The notes beneath the pieces are model-generated. The model saw only the letters and a program-made list of their open reading frames with translations, was not told the origin of the DNA and searched no databases. From an uncultured bacterium (lineage in GTDB: Bacteria; Cloacimonadota; Cloacimonadia; Cloacimonadales; Cloacimonadaceae), in the NCBI GenBank assembly GCA_937960795.1, contig CALGPA010000076.1:1-7568 (forward strand): 7,568 nucleotides of DNA, written 5' to 3'. A program made the translations under genes and the position numbers. Shown here one piece after another: positions 1 through 5,750 of this stretch (position 1 is its first letter; each line of letters begins with the position of its first letter).

Positions 1-1823
1 TCCATGGTGACATAGGTGAGGTTTCCGGCATCGTCTATATGGATGCCAACCACGTTTTGAACGGGGACCCCGTCTTCGACATAGTGCTGCTCCCAAGTGT
101 GAGTATGGACGAGATTGTCTATCTTTTCATAGACTTGGTCAAAGCCAAAGTCCACTGTTTGCCAAGCCTCACCGTCGTAATACTCGTGTTTGTATATATA
201 TCGGTAATCGCCTTCGTCATAGAAGTAATCGATGATATCGGGTGCCAAAAAGAGGAAGCTTCTGTAGACCGGCCAGATCTCTCTGCCGGAGATGTTTTCG
301 CTCTCACCTTTGAGCTCAACGTGATATTGCTGCCAAGCATCGATGTATATGTCTCCCAGGTCGATGTTTTCGCCAGTAGTGGGTTCGAAGGACGTGGGGT
401 TTTGCAGATCTGCGACCGTGGCATAGATCTCGCGGGAGGCATCTTCGGCTGTTAACAGGACAAAGAACTCGACAGAGACATCACTTTCGATGGTGAAGGG
501 ATTGGAATCCAGCGGGTGACTCTGAAGAATCTCGCGGCTCTGAGCATCAATGACCCACAGCTGAAGATCCTGCGGCTGAAGCTCAGAATAGTCATCGAGG
601 TCCCAAGAGAAAGATCCGGTAATCGTCTGAGCAGGAGCTTCTTCATACCAAGGCTCAAAGTCCACCAAAGGCAGAGCGGGATTGTCATTGTGATCGGTGA
701 TGCCGATGGCGATCTCAGCAGCCGTGTATACTCCCCAGTCGTTGTTCTGGGCTTTGATGACATTCTCTGAGGCGGTGTAGCTGGCACAGACCACTGAGTG
801 CAGGGTCTGGGATTCATCGATATTGTCTTGGATGATGTTTTGTCCGTGCGCCCAGGGATGATTGAGGGACAGATCGCCCAATACAGGCATAGCATTTGAG
901 GTGATGTAAAACGCGCAGAAATTACCGGTTAGCACGTTTTCCGCGATAAATGGCAAAGATGTGGCTCCGCCGATCATCATGCCGGCTCCACTATTGGCAT
1001 CTCCGGGGATGAAATTGTTGATTATGGTATTGTTATGCACGATGCCGCTGGCATTGAGCAGATAGATTCCGGTGAGATTTCCCTCTATGTGATTGTAGCG
1101 AATGGTGGGATTGATGGCGCCTGCGCCCACCACATCCCAGGCTGTGATGCCTTGTTTGAAATTGCTGTGGATATAGTTGTGTTCTATGATGGGGTTGTTC
1201 TGTCCCCCGGTGGATTGATTTGCTAGCTGGATGGCGCCGTAATATTGAGGCACATTGCCATTGAAGCGAACTTCATTGTGGTGCACCCAAGCATTGCTGT
1301 TTTGGGGAATAAGAATGCCGTTTTGCAGCGTGTGTTCGATGATGTTGTGGTGCACGTTCATCGGTGCGGGATCAAGGTTCCCGATGCCATAGAGATGCAG
1401 CCCGCGCTGATTGTGGCTAAAGCGGCTGTATGAGACTTCCATCGGGGCATCGACTGCATTGATGCCATACTCAGCGTATTCCACTACAATATGCTGAAAC
1501 TCGCTCTGCTGAGTGCCTTCAAGGCGGATTCCCTTCCAGAGATTGGTGGGAGGATCTTGGGCATTAAAGAAATAGATGCTGTCTGCCGCTGTGCCGATTG
1601 CCTGAATGCTGCCTTCGGCATTGATACGATAGTTTCCCATCGCTTCCACGATCACTCCGGGCTGGATCTCAAGGCTCTGTCCAAAGGGGATGGTTATGTC
1701 GCCCACGATCTGATAGGGGTTGTTGTCCGAAGACCAAATCCCGGTCTGAGTGCCACTTACTTCTATGGCCACAAGGCCGCTTATGAAGATGCTAATCAAA
1801 AAGAATGTTATTGTGCGTTTCAT
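1..1823 (-). CDS. Secreted right-handed parallel beta-helix protein, C-terminus beyond the window
   Basis: The minus strand is open from an ATG at 1821-1823 to the left edge, giving 607 codons with no stop, so the gene is partial. GGAGGA lies 4 nt upstream of the ATG. Residues 1-19 form a signal peptide (basic MKR, then a hydrophobic stretch ending LVA). Residues 30-85 match the cap seen in many FCB-group beta-helix proteins: PYQIVGDITIPFGQSLEIQP, then an Ala-Ile-Gly-Thr segment and D-S-I-Y-F. Residues about 100-310 hold degenerate PbH1-type coils with repeated HHN, EHN, RYNHIEGN and HNNTIINN ladders. After residue 395 the repeats stop and a beta-rich, acidic and aromatic region follows, ending with a Tyr-rich segment (535-550). 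I infer an exported or surface protein that may bind polysaccharide or act as an adhesin. No enzyme motif is visible. Any C-terminal sorting domain would lie outside the window. It follows the ferredoxin gene but is separated from it by a terminator. Confidence 0.85.
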   Translation of the reverse strand, partial: MKRTITFFLISIFISGLVAIEVSGTQTGIWSSDNNPYQIVGDITIPFGQSLEIQPGVIVEAMGNYRINAEGSIQAIGTAADSIYFFNAQDPPTNLWKGIRLEGTQQSEFQHIVVEYAEYGINAVDAPMEVSYSRFSHNQRGLHLYGIGNLDPAPMNVHHNIIEHTLQNGILIPQNSNAWVHHNEVRFNGNVPQYYGAIQLANQSTGGQNNPIIEHNYIHSNFKQGITAWDVVGAGAINPTIRYNHIEGNLTGIYLLNASGIVHNNTIINNFIPGDANSGAGMMIGGATSLPFIAENVLTGNFCAFYITSNAMPVLGDLSLNHPWAHGQNIIQDNIDESQTLHSVVCASYTASENVIKAQNNDWGVYTAAEIAIGITDHNDNPALPLVDFEPWYEEAPAQTITGSFSWDLDDYSELQPQDLQLWVIDAQSREILQSHPLDSNPFTIESDVSVEFFVLLTAEDASREIYATVADLQNPTSFEPTTGENIDLGDIYIDAWQQYHVELKGESENISGREIWPVYRSFLFLAPDIIDYFYDEGDYRYIYKHEYYDGEAWQTVDFGFDQVYEKIDNLVHTHTWEQHYVEDGVPVQNVVGIHIDDAGNLTYVTM

Positions 1824-1845
1824 CGGTTCCTCCAAAAGCTTTGGT

Positions 1846-1851
1846 ATTCTA
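1846..1851 (-). promoter_or_regulatory. Possible -10 box for the beta-helix gene
   Basis: On the minus strand the hexamer TAGAAT (5 of 6 to TATAAT) starts at the last T of the upstream terminator's T tract and lies 22 nt before the beta-helix ATG. No convincing -35 is seen at the matching distance, where the terminator stem sits. The box matters because only 27 nt separate the terminator from the ATG, so the gene needs either a promoter here or read-through. Confidence 0.25.
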
Positions 1852-1886
1852 AAAAAAAGGGTGGAGCCGACCGTAGCCTCTCCACC
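1851..1886 (-). terminator. Rho-independent terminator downstream of the ferredoxin gene
   Basis: Read on the minus strand, GGTGGAG (1880-1886) pairs perfectly with CTCCACC (1860-1866) across a 13-nt loop. One extra C and then eight T residues (1851-1858) follow. It begins 20 nt after the ferredoxin stop codon, so it should make the ferredoxin mRNA largely monocistronic. Confidence 0.85.
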
Positions 1887-1906
1887 GGTGAAATCACTTT
1901 GCTGGA

Positions 1907-2077
1907 TTACTCGCTGATGGCTGAGACCGGGCAAGTGGAGATGCAGGCTCCGCAATCTATGCAGGCACCTTCATCCACGACGGCTTTGTCATCTTTCATC
2001 TCAAGAGCGCTGACGGGACATACGTCCACGCATGCACCGCATCCAATGCAGGTATCTTTATCAATCTTGACTGCCAT
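1907..2077 (-). CDS. 2[4Fe-4S] ferredoxin, clostridial type
   Basis: This small gene encodes 56 residues starting MAVKIDKDTCIGCGACVDVC. It carries two complete CxxCxxCxxxCP cluster motifs: C10, C13, C16, C20-P21 and C39, C42, C45, C49-P50. The length and symmetry are those of classic bacterial 2[4Fe-4S] ferredoxins, soluble low-potential electron carriers for enzymes such as 2-oxoacid:ferredoxin oxidoreductases and hydrogenases in anaerobes. AAGGAG (2085-2090 on the plus strand) lies 7 nt from the ATG, which fixes the start. A good promoter lies just upstream and an intrinsic terminator just downstream, so it is probably a single-gene, highly expressed unit. Its specific partner enzyme cannot be read from this window. 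The identification as a ferredoxin is near certain. Confidence 0.96.
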   Translation of the reverse strand: MAVKIDKDTCIGCGACVDVCPVSALEMKDDKAVVDEGACIDCGACISTCPVSAISE

Positions 2078-2103
2078 GATAAGACTCCTTGTATTTTTTT
2101 TCC

Positions 2104-2131
2104 ACTATCCTGGCAGCTAGATATCCGTCAA
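2104..2131 (-). promoter_or_regulatory. Probable sigma70-type promoter of the ferredoxin gene
   Basis: On the minus strand, TTGACG (2126-2131) and GATAGT (2104-2109) are separated by 16 nt. They match TTGACA at 5 of 6 and TATAAT at 4 of 6 positions. Initiation would fall about 20 nt upstream of the ATG, leaving room for the ribosome binding site. It is divergent from the lipoprotein gene. Confidence 0.5.
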
Positions 2132-2200
2132 GCTTTTTGTCCGGTGCCCCTATGCAAAATCCTGCAGATGATGCTCACTAACAATTTGTAAATAATAATC

Positions 2201-2236
2201 TTGACATTTGAGTCCCTTTGTGGTGTTGTGTATTTA
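2201..2236 (+). promoter_or_regulatory. Possible promoter of the lipoprotein/zinc-ribbon cluster
   Basis: A perfect TTGACA lies at 2201-2206, but the hexamer 17 nt later (TGTTGT at 2224-2229) is a poor -10. The better-looking TATTTA at 2231-2236 is 24 nt away, or 18 nt from a weak TTTGAG. The region is AT-rich, intergenic and in the right place, so a promoter is likely here, but its exact boxes are uncertain. Confidence 0.35.
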
Positions 2237-2255
2237 TCATGAAAAGGAGCTGACA

Positions 2256-2987
2256 ATGAGGTATATCTTTCTCAGTGTTTTTTTGATTTTGTTCTTACTA
2301 ACTGCTTGTTCTTCAAAGGATACAGGCTATAAGTATCCCCTGCAAGTGGGAAATTCTTGGACCTACCTGAGGATCCAAACCGAAGAGGCCACTAAGAGCA
2401 CCTATATCGACACACTATTTGCCACCATCGATTCCACGCTCGTCACGCCCGATGGGCAGAGATGCTATCGTCTGAGGATCGAGGAGAGCTGGGCAGGCGA
2501 GAATTATATCGGCTATCAATATCTTGCCAACCTATCTGACGGACTATATGGCTTGGGTGGAGGCGGCATGGGATTCCAGATCAAGGGCAAGCCAAGGCTT
2601 TGGCATCCGCTCTTTGCCTCAGGCAGCAAGGCACCTGATGATGATATCCTTTGGTATGAACACCCTCACCTGATCCTGCCCAAAGACCCCAAGCCCGGAT
2701 CTACTTGGATCCAAGAAGAAAATTCTGATTGGGCAGAAGTGCATTATGAGATAGTGGATAGAGAGACTGTGGTGACTGATCTGGGAAGCTTCAACTGCCA
2801 CGTCAAGCGCTCCTCTCTCATGATCGACTATGATAATCCAATATTTAACCATGACTACTATGGGATCTATGGGCTTATCAAGTTCTTTTCTGAGAGCGTA
2901 TTCCAGCACTATGATCCCGAGACAGACACGGTTGAAGATATGCTTGGCCGCTATGAGGTTCGCTTGATTGGGGCCGTGCTAAACTGA
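2256..2987 (+). CDS. Hypothetical lipoprotein with a 'YPLQVGNSWTY' N-terminal motif
   Basis: The protein has 243 residues. I take the ATG at 2256 as the start because AAGGAG (2244-2249) lies 6 nt before it and because it gives a textbook lipoprotein signal: MRY, a hydrophobic core, then the lipobox LTAC with Cys18. The upstream in-frame TTG at 2208 would spoil the signal peptide. The mature part begins with YPLQVGNSWTYL (27-38), continues with a VVTDLGSFNCHVKR segment (172-185) and ends with YGIYGLIKFFSE (202-213). These recall a family of uncharacterised FCB lipoproteins with 'FPLxxGNxWxY ... PAGTFxCxKV ... GVGLVK' landmarks. A Gly-rich stretch (99-107) is notable. No catalytic motif is visible. 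It is probably anchored to a membrane facing the periplasm or exterior. Only 53 nt separate it from the next gene; that gap holds a small AT-rich hairpin (2994-3008) without a T tract, so co-transcription is likely. Confidence 0.85.
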   Translation: MRYIFLSVFLILFLLTACSSKDTGYKYPLQVGNSWTYLRIQTEEATKSTYIDTLFATIDSTLVTPDGQRCYRLRIEESWAGENYIGYQYLANLSDGLYGLGGGGMGFQIKGKPRLWHPLFASGSKAPDDDILWYEHPHLILPKDPKPGSTWIQEENSDWAEVHYEIVDRETVVTDLGSFNCHVKRSSLMIDYDNPIFNHDYYGIYGLIKFFSESVFQHYDPETDTVEDMLGRYEVRLIGAVLN

Positions 2988-3029
2988 TTAAGTATCTATC
3001 ACATAGATCAATCACGAAAAACAAAGCCA

Positions 3030-3115
3030 AGGAGATAAGTATGTTTTGCAGTAATTGTGGGAAGGAAGTCAATGACAATGCCGTAGTGTGCGTCAGCTGT
3101 GGTGCCGCGGTCAAG
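3030..3115 (+). repeat. Copy 1 of an 86-bp direct repeat covering RBS and zinc-ribbon codons
   Basis: It aligns with 3662-3747 without gaps, with five mismatches by my count. The last 60 bp (3056-3115) are identical at every position, including silent ones. It spans the ribosome binding site, start codon and first 25 codons of the TM2-domain gene. Confidence 0.9.
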
Positions 3116-3349
3116 AATGTGCAAGTCGGAAGGCAAGCCGAGGAAGGCAAGGATTGGTTGGTAACTCTGCTTTTGGCCATTTTCTTGGGATATCTCGGGA
3201 TTCATCGGTTTTATTCCGGGCACACCCTGATCGGCATCATCCAGCTACTTACTGCAGGTGGATGTGGGATCTGGTGGCTGATCGATATCATCCTGATCGC
3301 AGCAGGCAGCTACAATGACGCACAAGGGAACCCGCTCGTACGCAGATAA
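3041..3349 (+). CDS. Zinc ribbon-TM2 domain membrane protein
   Basis: The 102-residue protein has two parts. Residues 1-25 are a short zinc ribbon with two CxxC knuckles (C3/C6 and C17/C20). Residues 37-95 are a TM2 domain: helix about 39-55, the conserved G-I-H-R-F-Y-S-G turn (53-60), then a second helix containing IWWLIDIILI (77-86, Asp82). TM2 domains are widespread in bacteria and occur in eukaryotes, but their biochemical role is not settled. The zinc ribbon would face the cytoplasm if the usual positive-inside rule holds. AAGGAG lies 6 nt before the ATG. The 3' end overlaps the next gene by 35 nt. The zinc-ribbon codons are nearly identical in DNA to those of the gene starting at 3673. 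Confidence 0.92.
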   Translation: MFCSNCGKEVNDNAVVCVSCGAAVKNVQVGRQAEEGKDWLVTLLLAIFLGYLGIHRFYSGHTLIGIIQLLTAGGCGIWWLIDIILIAAGSYNDAQGNPLVRR

Positions 3350-3683
3350 ACTTAGATTCATAGCAGATCTGCTAATAGCGGGCTTTGCTTTGTGGGTGAT
3401 TGCCCGGCTAATGCTTGTGCCTCTTCCGGTGCTGGAAGCCAAGCAATCGATCTGCGTCTTTAGCTTTCTGAGTGGGAGAGCTTGCCCGGGATGTGGGCTC
3501 ACCAAGGCTTTCGCTGCCGTGCTGCACTTGCGACCGGGTTTGGCAATTGGCTATAATCCCCTGATAATCCCGGTCTTGCCGGCGATGATAGTAGTTGTCT
3601 TTAGATATTACAAACGTCGATTTGCTGAGATAAAAATGCTGTTTACAAACAGAAAACACAGAGGAGATCATTATGTTTTGTAG
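3315..3683 (+). CDS. DUF2752-like membrane protein with CPGCGLTKA motif
   Basis: The 122-residue protein has a helix at about 15-36, the motif ACPGCGLTKAFAAVLHLRPG (56-75), then YNPLIIPVLP leading into a second helix (about 82-98) and a basic tail. The C-P-x-C-G-x-T-(R/K)-A motif followed by a Y/F-N-P segment is the signature of the DUF2752 family, small membrane proteins of unknown function that I recall often occurring beside TM2 genes. Cys57 and Cys60 could bind metal or be redox active, which is inference. The start at 3315 lies inside the preceding gene and has no strong ribosome binding site, suggesting translational coupling. The next in-frame ATG (3411) would destroy the first helix, so I prefer 3315. 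The stop lies 11 nt inside the following gene, and its last codons carry that gene's ribosome binding site. Confidence 0.8.
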   Translation: MTHKGTRSYADKLRFIADLLIAGFALWVIARLMLVPLPVLEAKQSICVFSFLSGRACPGCGLTKAFAAVLHLRPGLAIGYNPLIIPVLPAMIVVVFRYYKRRFAEIKMLFTNRKHRGDHYVL

Positions 3684-3747
3684 AAACTGTGGGAAGGAAG
3701 TCAATGACAATGCCGTAGTGTGCGTCAGCTGTGGTGCCGCGGTCAAG
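3662..3747 (+). repeat. Copy 2 of the 86-bp direct repeat
   Basis: This is the partner of 3030-3115, offset by 632 bp, with 3688-3747 identical to 3056-3115. It covers the GAGGAG ribosome binding site, the ATG and 25 codons of the second zinc-ribbon gene, as well as the last codons of the DUF2752-like gene in another frame. Confidence 0.9.
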
Positions 3748-3969
3748 CCTCAGAGCTCCAAGCAAGATGGCCCAATCGGCTGCCTATTGGGTGGGGCTTG
3801 CTTTTTGGTGCCTATCATCGGGCTGGTTTTGTATCTGATGTGGAAAGATGAGATGCCACAAAAGGCGAAACAAGCAGGGATATGGGCAATAGTGGGCTTC
3901 GTGGTGAATCTGATCTTTTCTGTCATTTACTTCGTGGCTGTGATGTCTGAAGGCTTGATGTGTCTATGA
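3673..3969 (+). CDS. Zinc ribbon protein with two transmembrane helices
   Basis: The 98-residue protein starts with the same zinc ribbon as the gene at 3041 (C3/C6 and C17/C20; only residue 4 differs in the first 25). The remainder is unrelated to TM2: helix about 35-56, a cytoplasmic-looking loop WKDEMPQKAKQAG (57-69), then helix about 70-91. The 'YxxWKDExPxKAKxAGIxAxxGF' pattern is common in small uncharacterised zinc-ribbon membrane proteins of anaerobes. GAGGAG (3661-3666) sits 6 nt before the ATG and inside the preceding gene, so translation is probably coupled. It is the last gene of the plus-strand cluster and is followed by an intrinsic terminator. Function is unknown. Loss of the exact TM2 signature makes a simple TM2 paralogue unlikely. 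Confidence 0.87.
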   Translation: MFCRNCGKEVNDNAVVCVSCGAAVKPQSSKQDGPIGCLLGGACFLVPIIGLVLYLMWKDEMPQKAKQAGIWAIVGFVVNLIFSVIYFVAVMSEGLMCL

Positions 3970-3992
3970 TATAACACATTCCTCCGGAATCA

Positions 3993-4019
3993 AAAAGACC
4001 TCCGGCAAGGAGGTCTTTT
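3993..4019. terminator. Bidirectional intrinsic terminator between convergent units
   Basis: GACCTCC (3997-4003) pairs with GGAGGTC (4009-4015) around a 5-nt loop. The stem extends by four A-T pairs whose T runs serve as the U tract on both strands (TTTT at 4016-4019 on plus, five T on minus). It lies 24 nt after the zinc-ribbon stop and 17 nt after the gpmA stop. A second tiny hairpin, ATTCC/GGAAT (3978-3990), precedes it. Confidence 0.88.
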
Positions 4020-4035
4020 ATCATTCGGTAATGGC

Positions 4036-4779
4036 TTAGTTTTTAGCTTGGTTTGCTACCTTATCTGCGGCGGCTTGCACCTCGGCTTCATCCGCCAGAT
4101 AGTATTTCTTCTTTACATTCAGATCGGCATCAAACTCATATACTAGGGGGATGCCGGTCGGGATATTGAGGCTCACTATATCTTCATCTGAGATGTGGTC
4201 CAGGCTTTTGACGATGGCGCGAAGGCTGTTGCCATGGGCAGCGATGATCATCTTGCGGCCTGCTGCGAGGCGGGGGATGATCACATCGTTCCAAAATGGC
4301 ATTGTGCGCGCTACTGTGTCTTTGAGGGATTCGCAGAGCGGGATTTGTGCTTCCTCGAGGTGGCTATAGCGGGGATCATGTCCCGGATAGCGCTCATCAT
4401 CTTTTTCGAGCGCGGGAGGTGGTGTGTCGAAGCTTCTGCGCCAAACGAGCACTTGATCTTCGCCATATTTCTTGGCGGTCTCTGCCTTGTTCAGCCCCTG
4501 CAAAGCTCCATAGTGCCGCTCATTGAGCCTCCAATCGTGATGGATGGGGGTATACATCAGATCCATCTCATCGAGGGTCAGCCACAGAGTGCGGATTGCG
4601 CGTTTGAGCACCGAGGTGAAGGCTTCATCAAAAGTGAATCCTGCCTCTCTGAGTCTGCGCCCGGCTTCTTTGGCTTCGATGACTCCCTTCTCAGAGAGAT
4701 CCACGTCGGTCCAACCGGTGAAGAGATTTGCTTTGTTCCAAGCGCTCTCACCGTGTCTGATCAATACGATTTTGTACAT
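4036..4779 (-). CDS. gpmA: 2,3-bisphosphoglycerate-dependent phosphoglycerate mutase
   Basis: The enzyme interconverts 3-phosphoglycerate and 2-phosphoglycerate in cytoplasmic glycolysis and gluconeogenesis through a phosphohistidine intermediate. The 247-residue length is normal for the dPGM family. The N-terminal motif VLIRHGESAWN gives His9 as the phosphorylated residue. Arg60 (in SVLKRAIRT), Glu87 (in LNERHYGALQG) and His182 (in AHGNSLRA) sit exactly where E. coli GpmA has Arg62, Glu89 and His184. The R-R-S-F-D-x-PPP segment (114-122) and the GHDPRY segment are also characteristic. The Ala/Lys-rich tail is ordinary for the family. AGGAG lies 6 nt before the ATG. It is the last gene of the minus-strand operon, 38 nt after the adenosyltransferase, and ends at a shared terminator. 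No residue expected for activity is missing. Confidence 0.97.
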   Translation of the reverse strand: MYKIVLIRHGESAWNKANLFTGWTDVDLSEKGVIEAKEAGRRLREAGFTFDEAFTSVLKRAIRTLWLTLDEMDLMYTPIHHDWRLNERHYGALQGLNKAETAKKYGEDQVLVWRRSFDTPPPALEKDDERYPGHDPRYSHLEEAQIPLCESLKDTVARTMPFWNDVIIPRLAAGRKMIIAAHGNSLRAIVKSLDHISDEDIVSLNIPTGIPLVYEFDADLNVKKKYYLADEAEVQAAADKVANQAKN

Positions 4780-4817
4780 TTCTATCTCCTATGATAATTA
4801 CTAAGCTATAGCAAAGA

Positions 4818-5363
4818 TCATTTGCAGCCTTCATCCGGCTTGGTCTTGTAGGTCAAGACGCCTTCTTTATCCTCAAGGAATCGGGCAAGTATATAGAAGA
4901 GATCTGACAATCTATTCACATACTTGATAAGGCTCTCAGAAAGATCGGCCTCCCTTGCCAGGGCGATTAACCTGCGTTCGGCGCGTCTGGCGATGGTGCG
5001 ACAGATGTCCAAGCGCGCGCTTCCTTTGCAAGAACCGGGGATCACAAATCCTTTCAGCTGCAGTTTGTCTTCATAGCCGTGAATGATCTTTGTGACATCT
5101 TCCACCTCGTTTTCACAGAGGGGCATGGGATAGCTCCCGTCCGGAGTAGCGAGCTCTCCCATCACGCGATACAGGCGATTTTGGGTGTCCAAAAGCAGGC
5201 TGTGCACCAAGGGATCCGAGACATAGTGTTTCGCATCCCCGATGAAGGCATCCAGCTCGTCCAGACTGCCATATGCCTCCACGCGCAGATCGCTTTTGAA
5301 GACTCTTTCTCCGGTGTATAGGGAAGTCTGTCCTTTGTCGCCGCCTTTGGTCGTGATGCTCAC
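4818..5363 (-). CDS. pduO: ATP:cob(I)alamin adenosyltransferase, PduO type
   Basis: This enzyme transfers the adenosyl group of ATP to cob(I)alamin, making adenosylcobalamin for mutases, eliminases and related enzymes. The 181 residues show the family hallmarks: TKGGDKGQTSL (5-15, nucleotide loop), YGSLDELDAFIG (31-42), FVIPG (106-110), R-T-I-A-R-R-A-E-R (122-130) and KYVNRLSDLFYILAR (147-161). Asp35, Phe106, Arg122, Arg126, Glu129 and Asn150 correspond, with a constant offset after Asp35, to residues I recall as important in Lactobacillus reuteri PduO. The start is a GTG: AGG at 5371-5373 lies 7 nt upstream, within the last codons of ridA, whose stop is only 4 nt away, so translation is probably coupled. 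'GSCKGSARLDICRT' is a slightly unusual version of the PGGSxxAAxLHxxRT segment. The symbol marks the family type; no propanediol-utilisation genes are present here. Confidence 0.93.
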   Translation of the reverse strand: MSITTKGGDKGQTSLYTGERVFKSDLRVEAYGSLDELDAFIGDAKHYVSDPLVHSLLLDTQNRLYRVMGELATPDGSYPMPLCENEVEDVTKIIHGYEDKLQLKGFVIPGSCKGSARLDICRTIARRAERRLIALAREADLSESLIKYVNRLSDLFYILARFLEDKEGVLTYKTKPDEGCK

Positions 5364-5367
5364 GTTT

Positions 5368-5739
5368 CTACCTCATGGCGATGATAGAGATCTCCACCAA
5401 GCCGTCCTTGGGCAGGCGAGCCACTTGGATGGCTTCCCGGGCAGGATAGGGAGCGCTGAAATTGCGCGCATAGATCTCATTGAGGGCGCCAAAATCGTCC
5501 ATGTCTTTGAGAAAGACGCTTACTTTGACGACATGGGACATGCCCATTCCGGCAGCATCAAGCACTGCTTTGATATTGTGGAACACCATGTTGGCTTGGG
5601 CTTCAAAGCCCTCTAGCATCTCTGAAGTGGAAGGGTCTATACCAAGCTGTCCACTGATAAAGAGTGTGTCGTTTTTCAGGGCTGCCTGAGAATAGGGTCC
5701 GATGGCAGCGGGTGCGCTATGGGTTTGGATGGATTTCAT
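5368..5739 (-). CDS. ridA: RidA family enamine/imine deaminase (YjgF/UK114)
   Basis: RidA hydrolyses reactive enamine/imine products of PLP enzymes, such as 2-aminoacrylate, releasing 2-oxoacids and ammonia and protecting PLP-dependent enzymes. The 123-residue length is standard for this trimeric family. Landmarks are A-I-G-P-Y-S-Q (12-18), LFISGQLGIDP (26-36), a VVKVSVFLKDM segment (70-80) and the C-terminal YPAREAIQVARLPKDGLVEI (98-117). Arg101 corresponds to the substrate-carboxylate-binding Arg105 of E. coli RidA, and Glu116 to Glu120, so an active deaminase is expected. AAGGAG lies 6 nt upstream of the ATG and overlaps the hisS stop codon; the intergenic gap is 11 nt. Its place between hisS and the adenosyltransferase indicates co-expression rather than a shared pathway. 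Confidence 0.96.
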   Translation of the reverse strand: MKSIQTHSAPAAIGPYSQAALKNDTLFISGQLGIDPSTSEMLEGFEAQANMVFHNIKAVLDAAGMGMSHVVKVSVFLKDMDDFGALNEIYARNFSAPYPAREAIQVARLPKDGLVEISIIAMR

Positions 5740-5750
5740 ATTTATCTCCT

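Noticed and set aside
39..1433. Plus-strand open frames opposite the beta-helix gene (39-455, 516-770, 1035-1226, 1245-1433)
   Set aside because: They are antisense shadows of one uninterrupted 607-codon minus-strand frame with a signal peptide and ribosome binding site; their products show no family features.
1491..2120. 209-codon plus-strand frame across the ferredoxin gene
   Set aside because: It lies antisense to two real genes and a terminator; the minus strand encodes two perfect ferredoxin cluster motifs.
2994..3008. Hairpin ATCTAT/ATAGAT between the lipoprotein and TM2 genes as a terminator
   Set aside because: The stem is six weak A-T-rich pairs and no T tract follows on the plus strand.
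4195..4794. 199-codon plus-strand frame opposite gpmA
   Set aside because: It is the antisense shadow of a fully conserved phosphoglycerate mutase.
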